Source: Plantactinospora sp040120695 (GTDB lineage: Bacteria; Actinomycetota; Actinomycetes; Mycobacteriales; Micromonosporaceae). From it: a stretch of 64,000 bases of DNA. Shown here piece after piece: positions 16,583-24,948 of this stretch. The notes beneath the pieces were generated by a model. It did not search any database. It was given only the letters and a program-made list of their open reading frames with translations, and was not told the DNA's origin. The stretch spans positions 62,001 through 126,000 of the forward strand of contig NZ_JBEEAC010000021.1 in the NCBI RefSeq assembly GCF_040120695.1. The letters run 5' to 3'. Position 1 is the first letter of the stretch. Every line of letters starts with the position of its first letter. The translations under genes and the position numbers were made by a program.

Positions 16583-18263
16583 GGAGAGTTCCTTCGCTCC
16601 GTCGGTGAGTAGGGTTTGCGAGCCCGGTGGTGTCGCTGACACGGAACCAGTCCACGTCGACGTATCCCCCGGGCTCGGCAGTGGCGTAGTTGAAGAGGGC
16701 GAACCGGTACCCGGTGAAGTGCGTGAGGTCGTACTGCATCTGCACGGTGTCGCCCAGCCACGTCCAGTTGCTGCCGTCGTACGAGTACGCGAACGACGCC
16801 GTATCGACGGCGTCCCGGAAGTCGACGTCCGCGCGCAGGTAGACGACGTCCGCCCGCAGCGGCACCGGTGCGCTGGTGAAGGCGATGACGCCGTCGCCGC
16901 CTGCCCGGCGCATCACCAGGCTCTTGGTCCCGCTCTCCATCGTCACGGCGATGTATCCGTACTTGCGCTGGTAGGCGGAGATGCCTGCGACGTCCCCGTC
17001 CTTCATGTGCGAGACGTCCAGCGAGATGGCGCCGGAGCTCGTGGGTCCGAGCGTGCGTTGGGTGAGCGTGTTGCGCGCATCGAGGATGCTCGACGCGACG
17101 CTGCCCGTGGTCAACCGAAGGTGTCCGGGCCGCTCGGTGAGCGACCAGAACCGGTTGTCCGGGTTGTGGTTCCACTGCCACTGAAGCCCCAGGTTCGACC
17201 CGTTCCATGCGTTCTCGGCGGACTCTGCCAGGAGGTCCGCGTTGGCCATGTTCCAGTGGCCCGCACGCTCAAGGAGGTTGTCGAAGTCGTCCGAGGCGAC
17301 GACGGCGGCCCCGGCACCGGCCGTCCGTGCGGCCGCCGCGGGCGCTTGCGGATCGAGAGCGAACACCGGCCACCCGTCGTCGTCCCAGGTCACGCCAACG
17401 AGCTGAGGCGAACGACCCAGCGGGCCCTCGTCCTGGAACAGCATGGCGTACCACTGCCCATCGGACGTCTGGACGACTCCGCCCTGGGCCACGCCGGTTC
17501 CGGGTCGGCCCCCGACCGTCACGCCCTGGCTGAGCACGACTCGGCCCTCCCACACGCCGCCCGCCGACTGCGGCGTTAGTGACGTCGACCGCCACAGCAC
17601 CTCCTGGCGGATGCCACCCGACGGCCACTCGATCATGAAGACGTAGTAGTAGCCCCCGATTTTGTACGCGTGAGCGCCCTCGGCGTTCAGACCGCTGGTC
17701 TGGTCGACGTTGGCGTCCTCGACGAGCCGCGTCGCCGGGCCGTCCCACGCAAGGGTCCCGTCGTCGTGCCGCCGCAGCCTGCGCAGGTCGATCGACCCGC
17801 CACCGTAGACAAGCCAGACGTCGTCGCCGTCGAACAGCAGCGACTGATCGTGGGCGTACCCGTCGAGCACCGACCTGCTCCACGGCCCGCGTTCGATGTT
17901 GGGAGTCGAGTAGACGTACGTCTGCTGCGTGGTGAGGCTGCCGACCGACACGTAGTAGGTCCCGTCATGGAACCTGATGCTCGCTGCCCAGCTGCCCTGG
18001 CCGTACGCGTCCTGGCCGTTGCGCAGCGCCAGCGCGTCCGCGTCGTCGAGGATCGCCGCAGTATACCCGACGATGGACCAGTGCACCAGGTCGCTCGAGC
18101 GCATGATCGGCACGCTCGGTGCGAAGTACATCGTCGTGCTGACCATGTAGAAGTACCGGCCGTCGAAGACGACGTCCGGGTCGGGCACGTCCGCGAAGAT
18201 GACAGGGTTGGTGAAGTTTGCCCCCGCCCCGCCGTCGCGGATGTTCAGGTTCGGTCGGTCCAT
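16575..18263 (-). CDS. GH43 family beta-xylosidase/alpha-L-arabinofuranosidase
   Basis: Inverting glycosidase of 562 residues. Residues 15-300 form the five-bladed propeller: catalytic base Asp in FADVPDPDVV (about 28), a second conserved Asp in HDQSLLFD, and the acid Glu in LNAEGAHAYK (about 194). Residues 325-545 form a C-terminal beta-sandwich of the kind found in many GH43 xylosidases (SYDGSNWTWLGD; HFTGYRFALFNYAT). No signal peptide. The ATG overlaps the GH51 stop as TGATG and its end overlaps GH39, so the operon is tightly coupled. It probably removes xylose or arabinose from imported arabinoxylo-oligosaccharides; which sugar cannot be decided by eye. Confidence 0.9.
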   Translation of the reverse strand: MDRPNLNIRDGGAGANFTNPVIFADVPDPDVVFDGRYFYMVSTTMYFAPSVPIMRSSDLVHWSIVGYTAAILDDADALALRNGQDAYGQGSWAASIRFHDGTYYVSVGSLTTQQTYVYSTPNIERGPWSRSVLDGYAHDQSLLFDGDDVWLVYGGGSIDLRRLRRHDDGTLAWDGPATRLVEDANVDQTSGLNAEGAHAYKIGGYYYVFMIEWPSGGIRQEVLWRSTSLTPQSAGGVWEGRVVLSQGVTVGGRPGTGVAQGGVVQTSDGQWYAMLFQDEGPLGRSPQLVGVTWDDDGWPVFALDPQAPAAAARTAGAGAAVVASDDFDNLLERAGHWNMANADLLAESAENAWNGSNLGLQWQWNHNPDNRFWSLTERPGHLRLTTGSVASSILDARNTLTQRTLGPTSSGAISLDVSHMKDGDVAGISAYQRKYGYIAVTMESGTKSLVMRRAGGDGVIAFTSAPVPLRADVVYLRADVDFRDAVDTASFAYSYDGSNWTWLGDTVQMQYDLTHFTGYRFALFNYATAEPGGYVDVDWFRVSDTTGLANPTHRRSEGTLHD

Positions 18264-19819
18264 CAGCGCAGCTCGAGCGCCACGGTGACGTAGGAGTGGG
18301 CGGGCAGGTCGACCTCGAGCCCTCGGGGGTGGGGGCGCACGCCCGCATGGTCGCTGGGGGCGACGGCGTCGAGCTGCTCGGGGGTGTTGTGCGCGTCGAG
18401 CGCGGTGGCGGTCAGCACCCGCGCGGTGTGCCCGACGACATCGCGGCCGCGCAGGTCCAGGACGAGGGTGCGGTCCGTCTCGGCGTCGAGGTTGGACAGC
18501 GAGACCAGGGCGGTGTCGCCCTTGACCGACGCGGACGCCGAGACCAGCGGCAGCTCGGTCGCGTCAACGGCACGAGTCTCGACGTTGCGCAGGTGCACCG
18601 CGAGGGCGGCGGCGTCGTGGTGGCCGGTGTTCATGGCGAAGACGTGGTACGTCGGGGTGAGCACGAGCGCCCCGGTGTCGGGGTCGGTGAGGATCATGGC
18701 CTGCAGCACGTTGACGGTCTGGGCGATGTTCGCCATGACCACGCGCTCGGCGTGACGGTGGAACGCGTCGAGGTGCACGGAGGCGACCAGGGCGTCGCGC
18801 AGCGTGTTCTGCTGGTACAGGAACCCGGGGTTGGTGCCCTTCTCCACGTTCCACCACGTGCCCCACTCGTCCACGACCAGGCCGACCTTGCGGTGCGGGT
18901 CGTAGCGGTCCATGACCGTGGAGTGCCGGGTGAGCAGCTCCTCCATGCGCCGGGCGCGGGCCATGGTCACGTACCACTGGTCGGTGCTGAACCCGGTGGC
19001 GTCGCCCTTGTCCGACCACGACCCGGCCATCGTGTAGTAGTGCAGCGACACAGCCTGGAACGGGCCTGCCGACCCGGCCGGGTCCGCCGCCAGGTCGTCG
19101 AACGAGCGCAGGAGCGTCTCGGTCCAGTGCAGGTCGGCCTCGTTCGCGCCCGCCGCGATCCGGTACAGCAGGTTGCCGCCGTGGTTGCGGGTGTAGGTCG
19201 CGTACTGCCGGGCCAGCGAGGCGAACTGCTCGGCGCGCAGGTTGCCGCCGCAGCCCCACGCCTCGTTGCCCAGGCCCCAGAACGGCACCCGCCACGGCTG
19301 CTCGCGCCCGTTCGCCCGCCGCAGCGCCGCCATCGGTGAGTCGTCCGCCCGGGTCAGGTACTCCACCCAGTCCGACATCTCCGCCACCGACCCGGACCCC
19401 ACGTTCCCCGACACGTACGGGTCCGCACCGAGCAGCTCGCACAGGTCCATGAACTCGTGCGTGCCGAACGCGTTGTTTTCCACCACGTCGCCCCAGTGCG
19501 AGTTGACCATTCGCGGGCGGCTCTCGCGCGGGCCGATGCCGTCACGCCAGTGGTAGTCGTCGGCGAAGCAGCCGCCCGGCCAGCGCAGGTTCGGGATCGA
19601 GATCGCCCGCAACGCCTCGACCACGTCCGAGCGGATACCCCGCACGTTCGCGACCGGCGAGTCCTCACCCACCCAGAACCCGCCGTAGATGCAGCGCCCC
19701 AGGTGCTCGGCGAAGTGTCCGTACACGTGCCGGCTAATCGTGGCGCCGGGCAGGTCGAGGTCGATCACTGCGGTCGTGGTCGTCGTCATTGTCTTCCCAT
19801 CAGTTGCGTGTTCCGTCAT
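18263..19819 (-). CDS. GH51 alpha-L-arabinofuranosidase
   Basis: Retaining alpha-L-arabinofuranosidase of 518 residues, normal for intracellular GH51. It has the family opening HVYGHFAEHLGRCIYGGFW, the substrate-contact segment LRWPGGCFADDYHW, acid/base Glu in WGLGNEAWGCGG (about 184) and nucleophile Glu in LVVDEWGTWW (about 316). No signal peptide. Start ATG 19819 is 8 bases after the GH127 stop with GAGG upstream; an in-frame ATG at 19789 (MTTTTTAVIDL) with GGGAAG is an alternative. It liberates L-arabinose from arabinoxylan, arabinan or arabinogalactan oligosaccharides. It overlaps GH43 by TGATG. Confidence 0.95.
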   Translation of the reverse strand: MTEHATDGKTMTTTTTAVIDLDLPGATISRHVYGHFAEHLGRCIYGGFWVGEDSPVANVRGIRSDVVEALRAISIPNLRWPGGCFADDYHWRDGIGPRESRPRMVNSHWGDVVENNAFGTHEFMDLCELLGADPYVSGNVGSGSVAEMSDWVEYLTRADDSPMAALRRANGREQPWRVPFWGLGNEAWGCGGNLRAEQFASLARQYATYTRNHGGNLLYRIAAGANEADLHWTETLLRSFDDLAADPAGSAGPFQAVSLHYYTMAGSWSDKGDATGFSTDQWYVTMARARRMEELLTRHSTVMDRYDPHRKVGLVVDEWGTWWNVEKGTNPGFLYQQNTLRDALVASVHLDAFHRHAERVVMANIAQTVNVLQAMILTDPDTGALVLTPTYHVFAMNTGHHDAAALAVHLRNVETRAVDATELPLVSASASVKGDTALVSLSNLDAETDRTLVLDLRGRDVVGHTARVLTATALDAHNTPEQLDAVAPSDHAGVRPHPRGLEVDLPAHSYVTVALELR

Positions 19820-19827
19820 TGCAGGCC

Positions 19828-21213
19828 TCAGCGAGGAGCTCGCGGAAGCCAGACCCGCATCGGGCCGGGGGCGCGGTTGCCCCAGGTCGAGAACGGGATC
19901 GCTGTCACCGTGTGCTCGTCGCCGAGCTCGGTGGCGGCGTCGGGGCCGTAGAGGCCGTCCGCGGCGTTGATCACGCGGCACCTCAGGACGAGCGTGTCGC
20001 GCTCGCCGACGGTGATCGGCACGGGCAGGACCGCGAGGTCGTCGACGTCGAACGGTGCATCCAGGTCCGCCTGCTCGACGCAGTAGACAACTGGTCCCCG
20101 TTCGACGGCCACCGCTCCGCGCAGCGCGTCGACGCGGTGATGGGCGGTGGTCAGCCGCGGCGTCAGGTTGAGGTCGAGCACGTAGCGGGCGCCCGGCTCC
20201 AGCAGCACCCGGGCGTACCCGTCGCCGTCGCGCTCGCGAGCGCCGTCGGGGCCCACCACGGTGGAGCGCGGCGACCATCCGGGGATGCGCACGGACAGCT
20301 CGGCGCCGGGGACGACGTCGCCCTCGACGCGGATCTCGACCCGCCCGTCGGCGGGGTAGCCCGTGACCATCCGGACCGTGCCCGTCCCGAGCTCGGCGGG
20401 CAGGTCGATCTCCGCATCCGCGAGCTGGTGGAGCCAGAGCGCGCCATCGGTGACGGTGGCGACGTAGGCGCTCAGCTGAGCGACGGTGCGGGCGATGTTC
20501 GGTGGGCAGCAGGCGCACACGTACCAGGGCGCCCGCTCGCGGGGCGCGTTCTCCTCCGAGTGGTGGTCGCGCCGCTGCTGCAGCGGGGTGGCGTAGAAGA
20601 ACCGGGTGCCGGTCGCGTCCACGGCGGCCGCGAGCGCGTTGTGAACTTCTCGCTCGATGGTCTCCGCGTACCGGGCGGTGCCGGCGCCGCCGTCGGCCAG
20701 GAGCATCCGCCAGGTCCACAGCAGGTCGGCGACGGTGGCGCACGTCTCGGCGTAGGCGCGCTCGGACGGCAGCTCGTAGTCGTCGCCGAACGCCTCGTCG
20801 CGATGGCGGGACCCGAACGCGTTCCACGTGTCCACGTACCCGGAGGGCTCTTGCACGCGCGCCACCAGGGCGATGACGTCGTCGAGCCATGAGTCGAACG
20901 CGCGCGTGCGGGTGCGGGCGATCTCCCACGCGACGGCCTCGATCACCTTGTAGAGGTCGGAGTCGGCGAACACGAGGCCGCGGAACTCCGCGTCCGACTC
21001 CCCGAGGAGCCGGCGGAAGTTGTCGAGGACACCGGAGACCTCCAGCTGCTCGATGCAGCGCGGGATGGTGGCCTCGCCGTTGCGCTGCTGCCAGGCTGCC
21101 AGCGGACCACCGACAAGACGCACGGACGGGATCGGCAGCGGCCGGTGCCGCGTCCCGGCGATCGGGGATGCGGGGACGGCGCGCAAGGCGGAAGTGCGCG
21201 CAGGGGTGCTCAC
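19828..21213 (-). CDS. GH127 beta-L-arabinofuranosidase-like protein, internally deleted
   Basis: GH127 members such as Bifidobacterium HypBA1 are about 650 residues; this one has 461. The N-terminus (residues 25-130, to EPSGYVDTW) and the C-terminal half are good matches. The nucleophile/zinc cysteines (YVCACCPPN, 233-239), the zinc pair ETC (156-158) and the acid Glu in RDEAFG (140) are present. The segment between GYVDTWN and AFGSRHRDEAF, normally about 170 residues with the HELYCAGHL-type helix, is absent, and the frame is kept. Part of the alpha-barrel is therefore gone and activity is doubtful. GTG start at 21213 has GAAGGAG 8 bases upstream. It lies between the repressor and GH51 in one operon. 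Confidence 0.85.
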   Translation of the reverse strand: MSTPARTSALRAVPASPIAGTRHRPLPIPSVRLVGGPLAAWQQRNGEATIPRCIEQLEVSGVLDNFRRLLGESDAEFRGLVFADSDLYKVIEAVAWEIARTRTRAFDSWLDDVIALVARVQEPSGYVDTWNAFGSRHRDEAFGDDYELPSERAYAETCATVADLLWTWRMLLADGGAGTARYAETIEREVHNALAAAVDATGTRFFYATPLQQRRDHHSEENAPRERAPWYVCACCPPNIARTVAQLSAYVATVTDGALWLHQLADAEIDLPAELGTGTVRMVTGYPADGRVEIRVEGDVVPGAELSVRIPGWSPRSTVVGPDGARERDGDGYARVLLEPGARYVLDLNLTPRLTTAHHRVDALRGAVAVERGPVVYCVEQADLDAPFDVDDLAVLPVPITVGERDTLVLRCRVINAADGLYGPDAATELGDEHTVTAIPFSTWGNRAPGPMRVWLPRAPR

Positions 21214-21248
21214 AGCATGGTCTCCTTCGACCGATTCGGGCTAGAGCG

Positions 21249-21268
21249 GCGCGCGGCGTTCCGCGCGC
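21249..21268. terminator. GC hairpin between lacI-type gene and GH127
   Basis: Perfect 8-base-pair stem (GCGCGCGG / CCGCGCGC) with a 4-base loop, no U-run. It could attenuate read-through from the repressor gene into the hydrolase genes or stabilise a processed end. Confidence 0.4.
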
Positions 21269-21279
21269 GAGCGCAGGCC

Positions 21280-22284
21280 CTACGCGCCACTGCGGGTGGA
21301 GCCACGCACCACGAGACGGACGGGCGCGACGACGTGCTCGGCCGGGCCGGTCCAGCCCGCCATCTGCCGGAGCAGCAGACCCACCGCCGTCTCGGCGACA
21401 CCTTCATGGTTCGCGTCGACGGAGGTGAGGCCGGGCGGGACGAAGCTCGCCATGTCGAGGTTGTCGAACCCGGCGAGCTGGACATCGACGGGCACACGAA
21501 GCCCGCTCTCTGCCAGGGCCGCGACGGCGCCGAGCGCGATGACGTCGGTGACGGCGAAGACGCCGTCGAAGGGCAGACCGGACGCGATGACGTCGAGCAC
21601 GGCATCGCGTGCGGCCGCCGGCGTGTAGGCGGAGATGGGCACCACATAGCGTGCGTCGACGTCGAGGCCGGCATCGCGAAGTGCGCGCTCCCAGCCAATG
21701 CGGCGGTCCGACGTCATCATGTGCGCGGTGTCGAACGTGCAGCCCAGCGCAAGGATGCGCCGCGAGCCGTGCTCGATCATGTGCGCCGTCGCGAGGCGGG
21801 CGCCCTCTTCGTTCGCCAGCCGCACGTGGTTGAAGCGGTCGGGCACGTCACGCTCGCCGAGCAGCACGATGGGCTTGGACGTGCGCACGCGGTCCAGCTG
21901 GTCGCGGTCGAGGCCGGCGACGGACAGCAGGACGCCGTCGTAGAGCTGGAGTCGCGCGACGCTCAGCGCCGCCATCTCATGCTCCGGGCTGCCACTCGTC
22001 CGCTCAAGGACGAGGTGCCGCCCCTCGGCCTCGATCAGCGGCGCGATCTTGTCGGCGACCTCGCCGAAGTAGTCGTGGAAGCTGGGTACGATGAAGGCGA
22101 CGGTGTCGGTCCGTCCCGCGCGCAGGTGTCGCGCGGTCAGGTTGACCTCGTACCCCAGAGCCTCGACGGCGGCCATGACACGGGCACGCGTCGGCTCGCC
22201 GACCGGGAGGCGCTCGTTGAGGACGTTCGACACGGTCATGACCGACACGCCCGCCTCACGGGCGACGTCCGCCATCCTCACCAT
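21280..22284 (-). CDS. LacI-family transcriptional repressor of the cassette
   Basis: Regulator of 334 residues. The N-terminal helix-turn-helix is MADVAREAGVSVMTVSNVLN with the hinge helix NLTARHLRAGRTDTVAFIVP, followed by a periplasmic-binding-protein-like sensor domain (residues 62-330; VFAVTDVIALGAVAAL and AGFDNLDMASFVPPGLTSVD are typical). The start is the ATG at 22284 after AAGGAGG. It lies at the head of the minus-strand hydrolase operon, behind a promoter that overlaps a TTATCGATAA palindrome. Similar sites precede the binding-protein gene and GH120, so it probably represses itself and the whole cassette. The inducer is likely an arabinose- or xylose-containing sugar; this is inference. 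Confidence 0.92.
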   Translation of the reverse strand: MVRMADVAREAGVSVMTVSNVLNERLPVGEPTRARVMAAVEALGYEVNLTARHLRAGRTDTVAFIVPSFHDYFGEVADKIAPLIEAEGRHLVLERTSGSPEHEMAALSVARLQLYDGVLLSVAGLDRDQLDRVRTSKPIVLLGERDVPDRFNHVRLANEEGARLATAHMIEHGSRRILALGCTFDTAHMMTSDRRIGWERALRDAGLDVDARYVVPISAYTPAAARDAVLDVIASGLPFDGVFAVTDVIALGAVAALAESGLRVPVDVQLAGFDNLDMASFVPPGLTSVDANHEGVAETAVGLLLRQMAGWTGPAEHVVAPVRLVVRGSTRSGA

Positions 22285-22368
22285 GCATCCTCCTTTTCAC
22301 GACGTTCTGCCAGCTCAGCAACCCCTGACGAGACGCTCGCCGCCTGGCCACACTGCGGGAGCGCCGTC

Positions 22369-22396
22369 ATATTATCGATAAAACGTTTCATGGCAA
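22369..22396 (-). promoter_or_regulatory. promoter and operator of the lacI-hydrolase operon
   Basis: On the minus strand TTGCCA (22396-22391), a 16-base spacer and TAATAT (22374-22369) form a good -35/-10 pair. The palindrome TTATCGATAA (22372-22381) sits across spacer and -10, as expected for a repressor site. The rest of the 179-base gap up to GH95 shows nothing else. Confidence 0.6.
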
Positions 22397-22463
22397 GTAC
22401 GTCCACCGAGCTGATGGGGCAAACTTCTGGTGACCCAGTGACGGGTCCGGCACCATCGAACGC

Positions 22464-24746
22464 CTACGGCGCCACCACGGTCACCGTCTCGCCGGCCCGC
22501 AGCGACATTCTGCGTCTGATGCGCACCTGTCCGTCTCCGGGCACGTCGATGGTCACCTCACGCGTCGCCGAGGCGTGGAGCACAACGCTCGACAGCACCC
22601 CGTCCCGCCACTCGAGATCGACGACGTCACCGCCCCGGACGCGCAGTCCGCGTGCGTGCCCCGATGGCCATCCGGCGGGCAATGCCGGCAGGATCGTGAC
22701 GACCTCGTGGTGCGACTGCACCAGGAGCTCGGCGATGCCGGCGACCGCACCGAGGTTCCCGTCGATCTGGAAGACCGCTCCGCCGGGCCATCCCTCGAGC
22801 GGGTGCAGGTCGAGCAGCGAGCGGGACGACAGCGGGCCGAGGAGCGTCTCGATCGCGCGCTCGGCGAGCACCCCGTCACGCAGCCGCGCGGCGAGACACA
22901 ACACCCACGCCTGGCTCCACCCGGTGTAGCCTGAGCCTTCGGCAAGGCGAAGCGAGAGCGCGGCGCGTGACGCCTCGATGTCCTCGTCTGGCTCGCCGGC
23001 GGCCCACCGACTGCCAGGAAAGACTCCGTAGAGGTGAGACAGGTGCCGGTGCCCGGGCTCCTGCGGCTCGAGGTCGTCCGCCCACTCTCCCCGGACGCCG
23101 CCGAACGTCGCGGGCGCACGCAGCCTTCCCAGCGCGGCGCGCGCCTCGCACACGAGGTCGGCGTCTTCAGCATCCCGGCCGTGGCCTCCGACAAGCTCCA
23201 CGGTGCGGGTCAGGACGTCATGGACGAGCTCCTGGTCGATCGCGCTGCCCCAGGTCACGGCGTAGGGCTCGCCCTCGGCGAGGAACGCATGCTCCGGGGA
23301 GGACGACGGGCTGACCACGAGCGCGCGGTCGGCGTGCGGGACGAGCATGTCGAGCGCGAACGCGGCGCACGCCCGCAGGGCGGGAAGCACACGGTCTTCC
23401 AGGACCGACTCGGCCTCGGGCCCGGGCGGGAGGTAGGCGTGGTGCTGGACCGCGTGGTCCGTCAGCCACCACAGGGCCGACGCCCAGTTCACCCACTGCG
23501 GCAAACCCGGCACAGGATCGGTGAACCGCCACAGGTCGGTGTTGTGGTGCACGCACGCCCCGCGGGCGCCGTACGTCTCGTGCGCCGTTCGCCGTCCCGC
23601 ATCGAGCAGGTCCGCGACGAGGTCAAGCAGCGGCTCGTGCAGCTCACCCAGCCCTGTCGCCTCCGCGCCCCAGTAGTTCATCGGGGTGTTGATGTTGGTG
23701 GTGAGGTTGCTGCTCCAGGCCGGGCGGACGTCGGCGTTCCAGATGCCCTGGAGCGTGAGCGGCTGGGTCCCGCGGCGCGAACCGGCCACGAGCAGGTAGC
23801 GGCCGAGGTCAAAGTAGAGCTCCGCCTTCTTCGCGTGCGGGTTGCTCGCAGCAGAGGCTGACAGGTCGAGCTCGCAGCGCTCCCACAGGGCCCGGTGGGC
23901 ACGCACGTGGCGCGCTCGCAGCTCGTGGACGCCGAGGCCGAGGGCCGCCTCGACGCGCGCACGGGCTACCTGCGCGAGCGCGACGACATCGGCGCTTGGC
24001 CTGGCCCGCCACCCGCGAAACCCGCTCTCGGCGGCGGCGACGAGGCGCCCGCCCCGCTCGTCCGGAACCCACGCTACGACGAGGGCGAACCCCATGCCGG
24101 CGTCGACGAGTCCGTCCTCGTCGGAAGCGTCGTCGGCGTAGACGACTGGCAGGTCGTCCGGCACGTAGTGCGGCAGGACGTTCGCGGGCGCCCGTCCCGA
24201 CATGGTCACCCACGTGACCCCGGACCGTGTGGACGACGTCGTGCGCACGGGGTGCGGGCTGCACAGAAGCGGCGCGGCGGTCGGCGCGCCGTCGGCGCGG
24301 GCGACGAGCACGTCGTCGAAAGCGGACACGAAGGTCTCGAGCCGGACACCGGTGCCGGCGTCGGTGACCGCGACCGCGGCGGACAGGTCGAGGCTGCGCC
24401 GGTACGCCGCCGAGGTCTTGCCGCTCTGGGCCCGATCATGCTCCCACTCGATCCATCCGAGGGGCTGGAACGCCTGCACCCAGCGGTCCGACTGCAGCGC
24501 CCGGGCGAGTTCGTCGGCTAGCCGATGATCGCCCGCGGCCACGGCCGCACGCAACGGCGCCACGTCTCCCGGGTCGCCCCAAACCGCGGGGGCGGCGGGC
24601 CCCCCGGACCAGAGCGTGTCGAGGTTGAGGTCGAGACGCTCGGTGCCCGGGCGGCCGTGAACGGCGGCGCCCAGGGCACCGTTACCGAGCAGGTAGCAGT
24701 CGGCGAACCCGTCGGCGGGGGCGTCGTTCTGGAGGGTGTGGCGCAT
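22464..24746 (-). CDS. GH95 alpha-L-fucosidase/alpha-L-galactosidase
   Basis: Inverting glycosidase of 760 residues, full length for intracellular GH95. Landmarks in order: LGNGALGAAVHG with LDTLWSGGP (residues 20-50), the Asn pair in NINTPMNYW (about 350), the Glu in SPSSSPEH (about 485), HRHLSHLYGVFPG, and the Asp in FQIDGNLG (about 660). In GH95 the Glu is the acid and an Asn-activated water with the late Asp acts as base. No signal peptide. ATG at 24746 follows AAGGAG. It is divergent from the ABC importer genes. Family members cleave alpha-L-fucosides or alpha-L-galactosides; in a xylan/arabinan cassette the L-galactose caps of cereal arabinoxylan are a likely target, by inference. Confidence 0.92.
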   Translation of the reverse strand: MRHTLQNDAPADGFADCYLLGNGALGAAVHGRPGTERLDLNLDTLWSGGPAAPAVWGDPGDVAPLRAAVAAGDHRLADELARALQSDRWVQAFQPLGWIEWEHDRAQSGKTSAAYRRSLDLSAAVAVTDAGTGVRLETFVSAFDDVLVARADGAPTAAPLLCSPHPVRTTSSTRSGVTWVTMSGRAPANVLPHYVPDDLPVVYADDASDEDGLVDAGMGFALVVAWVPDERGGRLVAAAESGFRGWRARPSADVVALAQVARARVEAALGLGVHELRARHVRAHRALWERCELDLSASAASNPHAKKAELYFDLGRYLLVAGSRRGTQPLTLQGIWNADVRPAWSSNLTTNINTPMNYWGAEATGLGELHEPLLDLVADLLDAGRRTAHETYGARGACVHHNTDLWRFTDPVPGLPQWVNWASALWWLTDHAVQHHAYLPPGPEAESVLEDRVLPALRACAAFALDMLVPHADRALVVSPSSSPEHAFLAEGEPYAVTWGSAIDQELVHDVLTRTVELVGGHGRDAEDADLVCEARAALGRLRAPATFGGVRGEWADDLEPQEPGHRHLSHLYGVFPGSRWAAGEPDEDIEASRAALSLRLAEGSGYTGWSQAWVLCLAARLRDGVLAERAIETLLGPLSSRSLLDLHPLEGWPGGAVFQIDGNLGAVAGIAELLVQSHHEVVTILPALPAGWPSGHARGLRVRGGDVVDLEWRDGVLSSVVLHASATREVTIDVPGDGQVRIRRRMSLRAGETVTVVAP

Positions 24747-24805
24747 GCGGCTCCTTGCGGGTGGACCGAGACGTCACGGTGTCGTCTCGGTGCGTGCGCG
24801 AGGGC

Positions 24806-24844
24806 TTGACGGCACGCGATCCCATCTCTACTTTATCGCTAAAA
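24806..24844 (+). promoter_or_regulatory. promoter and operator of the ABC importer operon
   Basis: TTGACG (24806-24811), 17 bases, then TACTTT (24829-24834) make a strong sigma70-type promoter. TTTATCGCTAAAA (24832-24844) overlaps the -10 and start region and resembles the site at the repressor promoter. It could also control GH95 on the other strand. Confidence 0.6.
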
Positions 24845-24948
24845 TCGCGACGGAATCGCGACGGGATGAGGACGCGAGGCCCCCTCTCACGTCCGCAGCG
24901 CACAGCTTCCGGCCAGCATCGCCCGGACAGTTTCCTCAAAGGAGAGAC

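Noticed and set aside
18263..20929. Apparent 888-residue protein including GH51
   Set aside because: The first 370 residues are the Arg-rich antisense-like shadow of GH127; GH51 begins at 19819 (or 19789).
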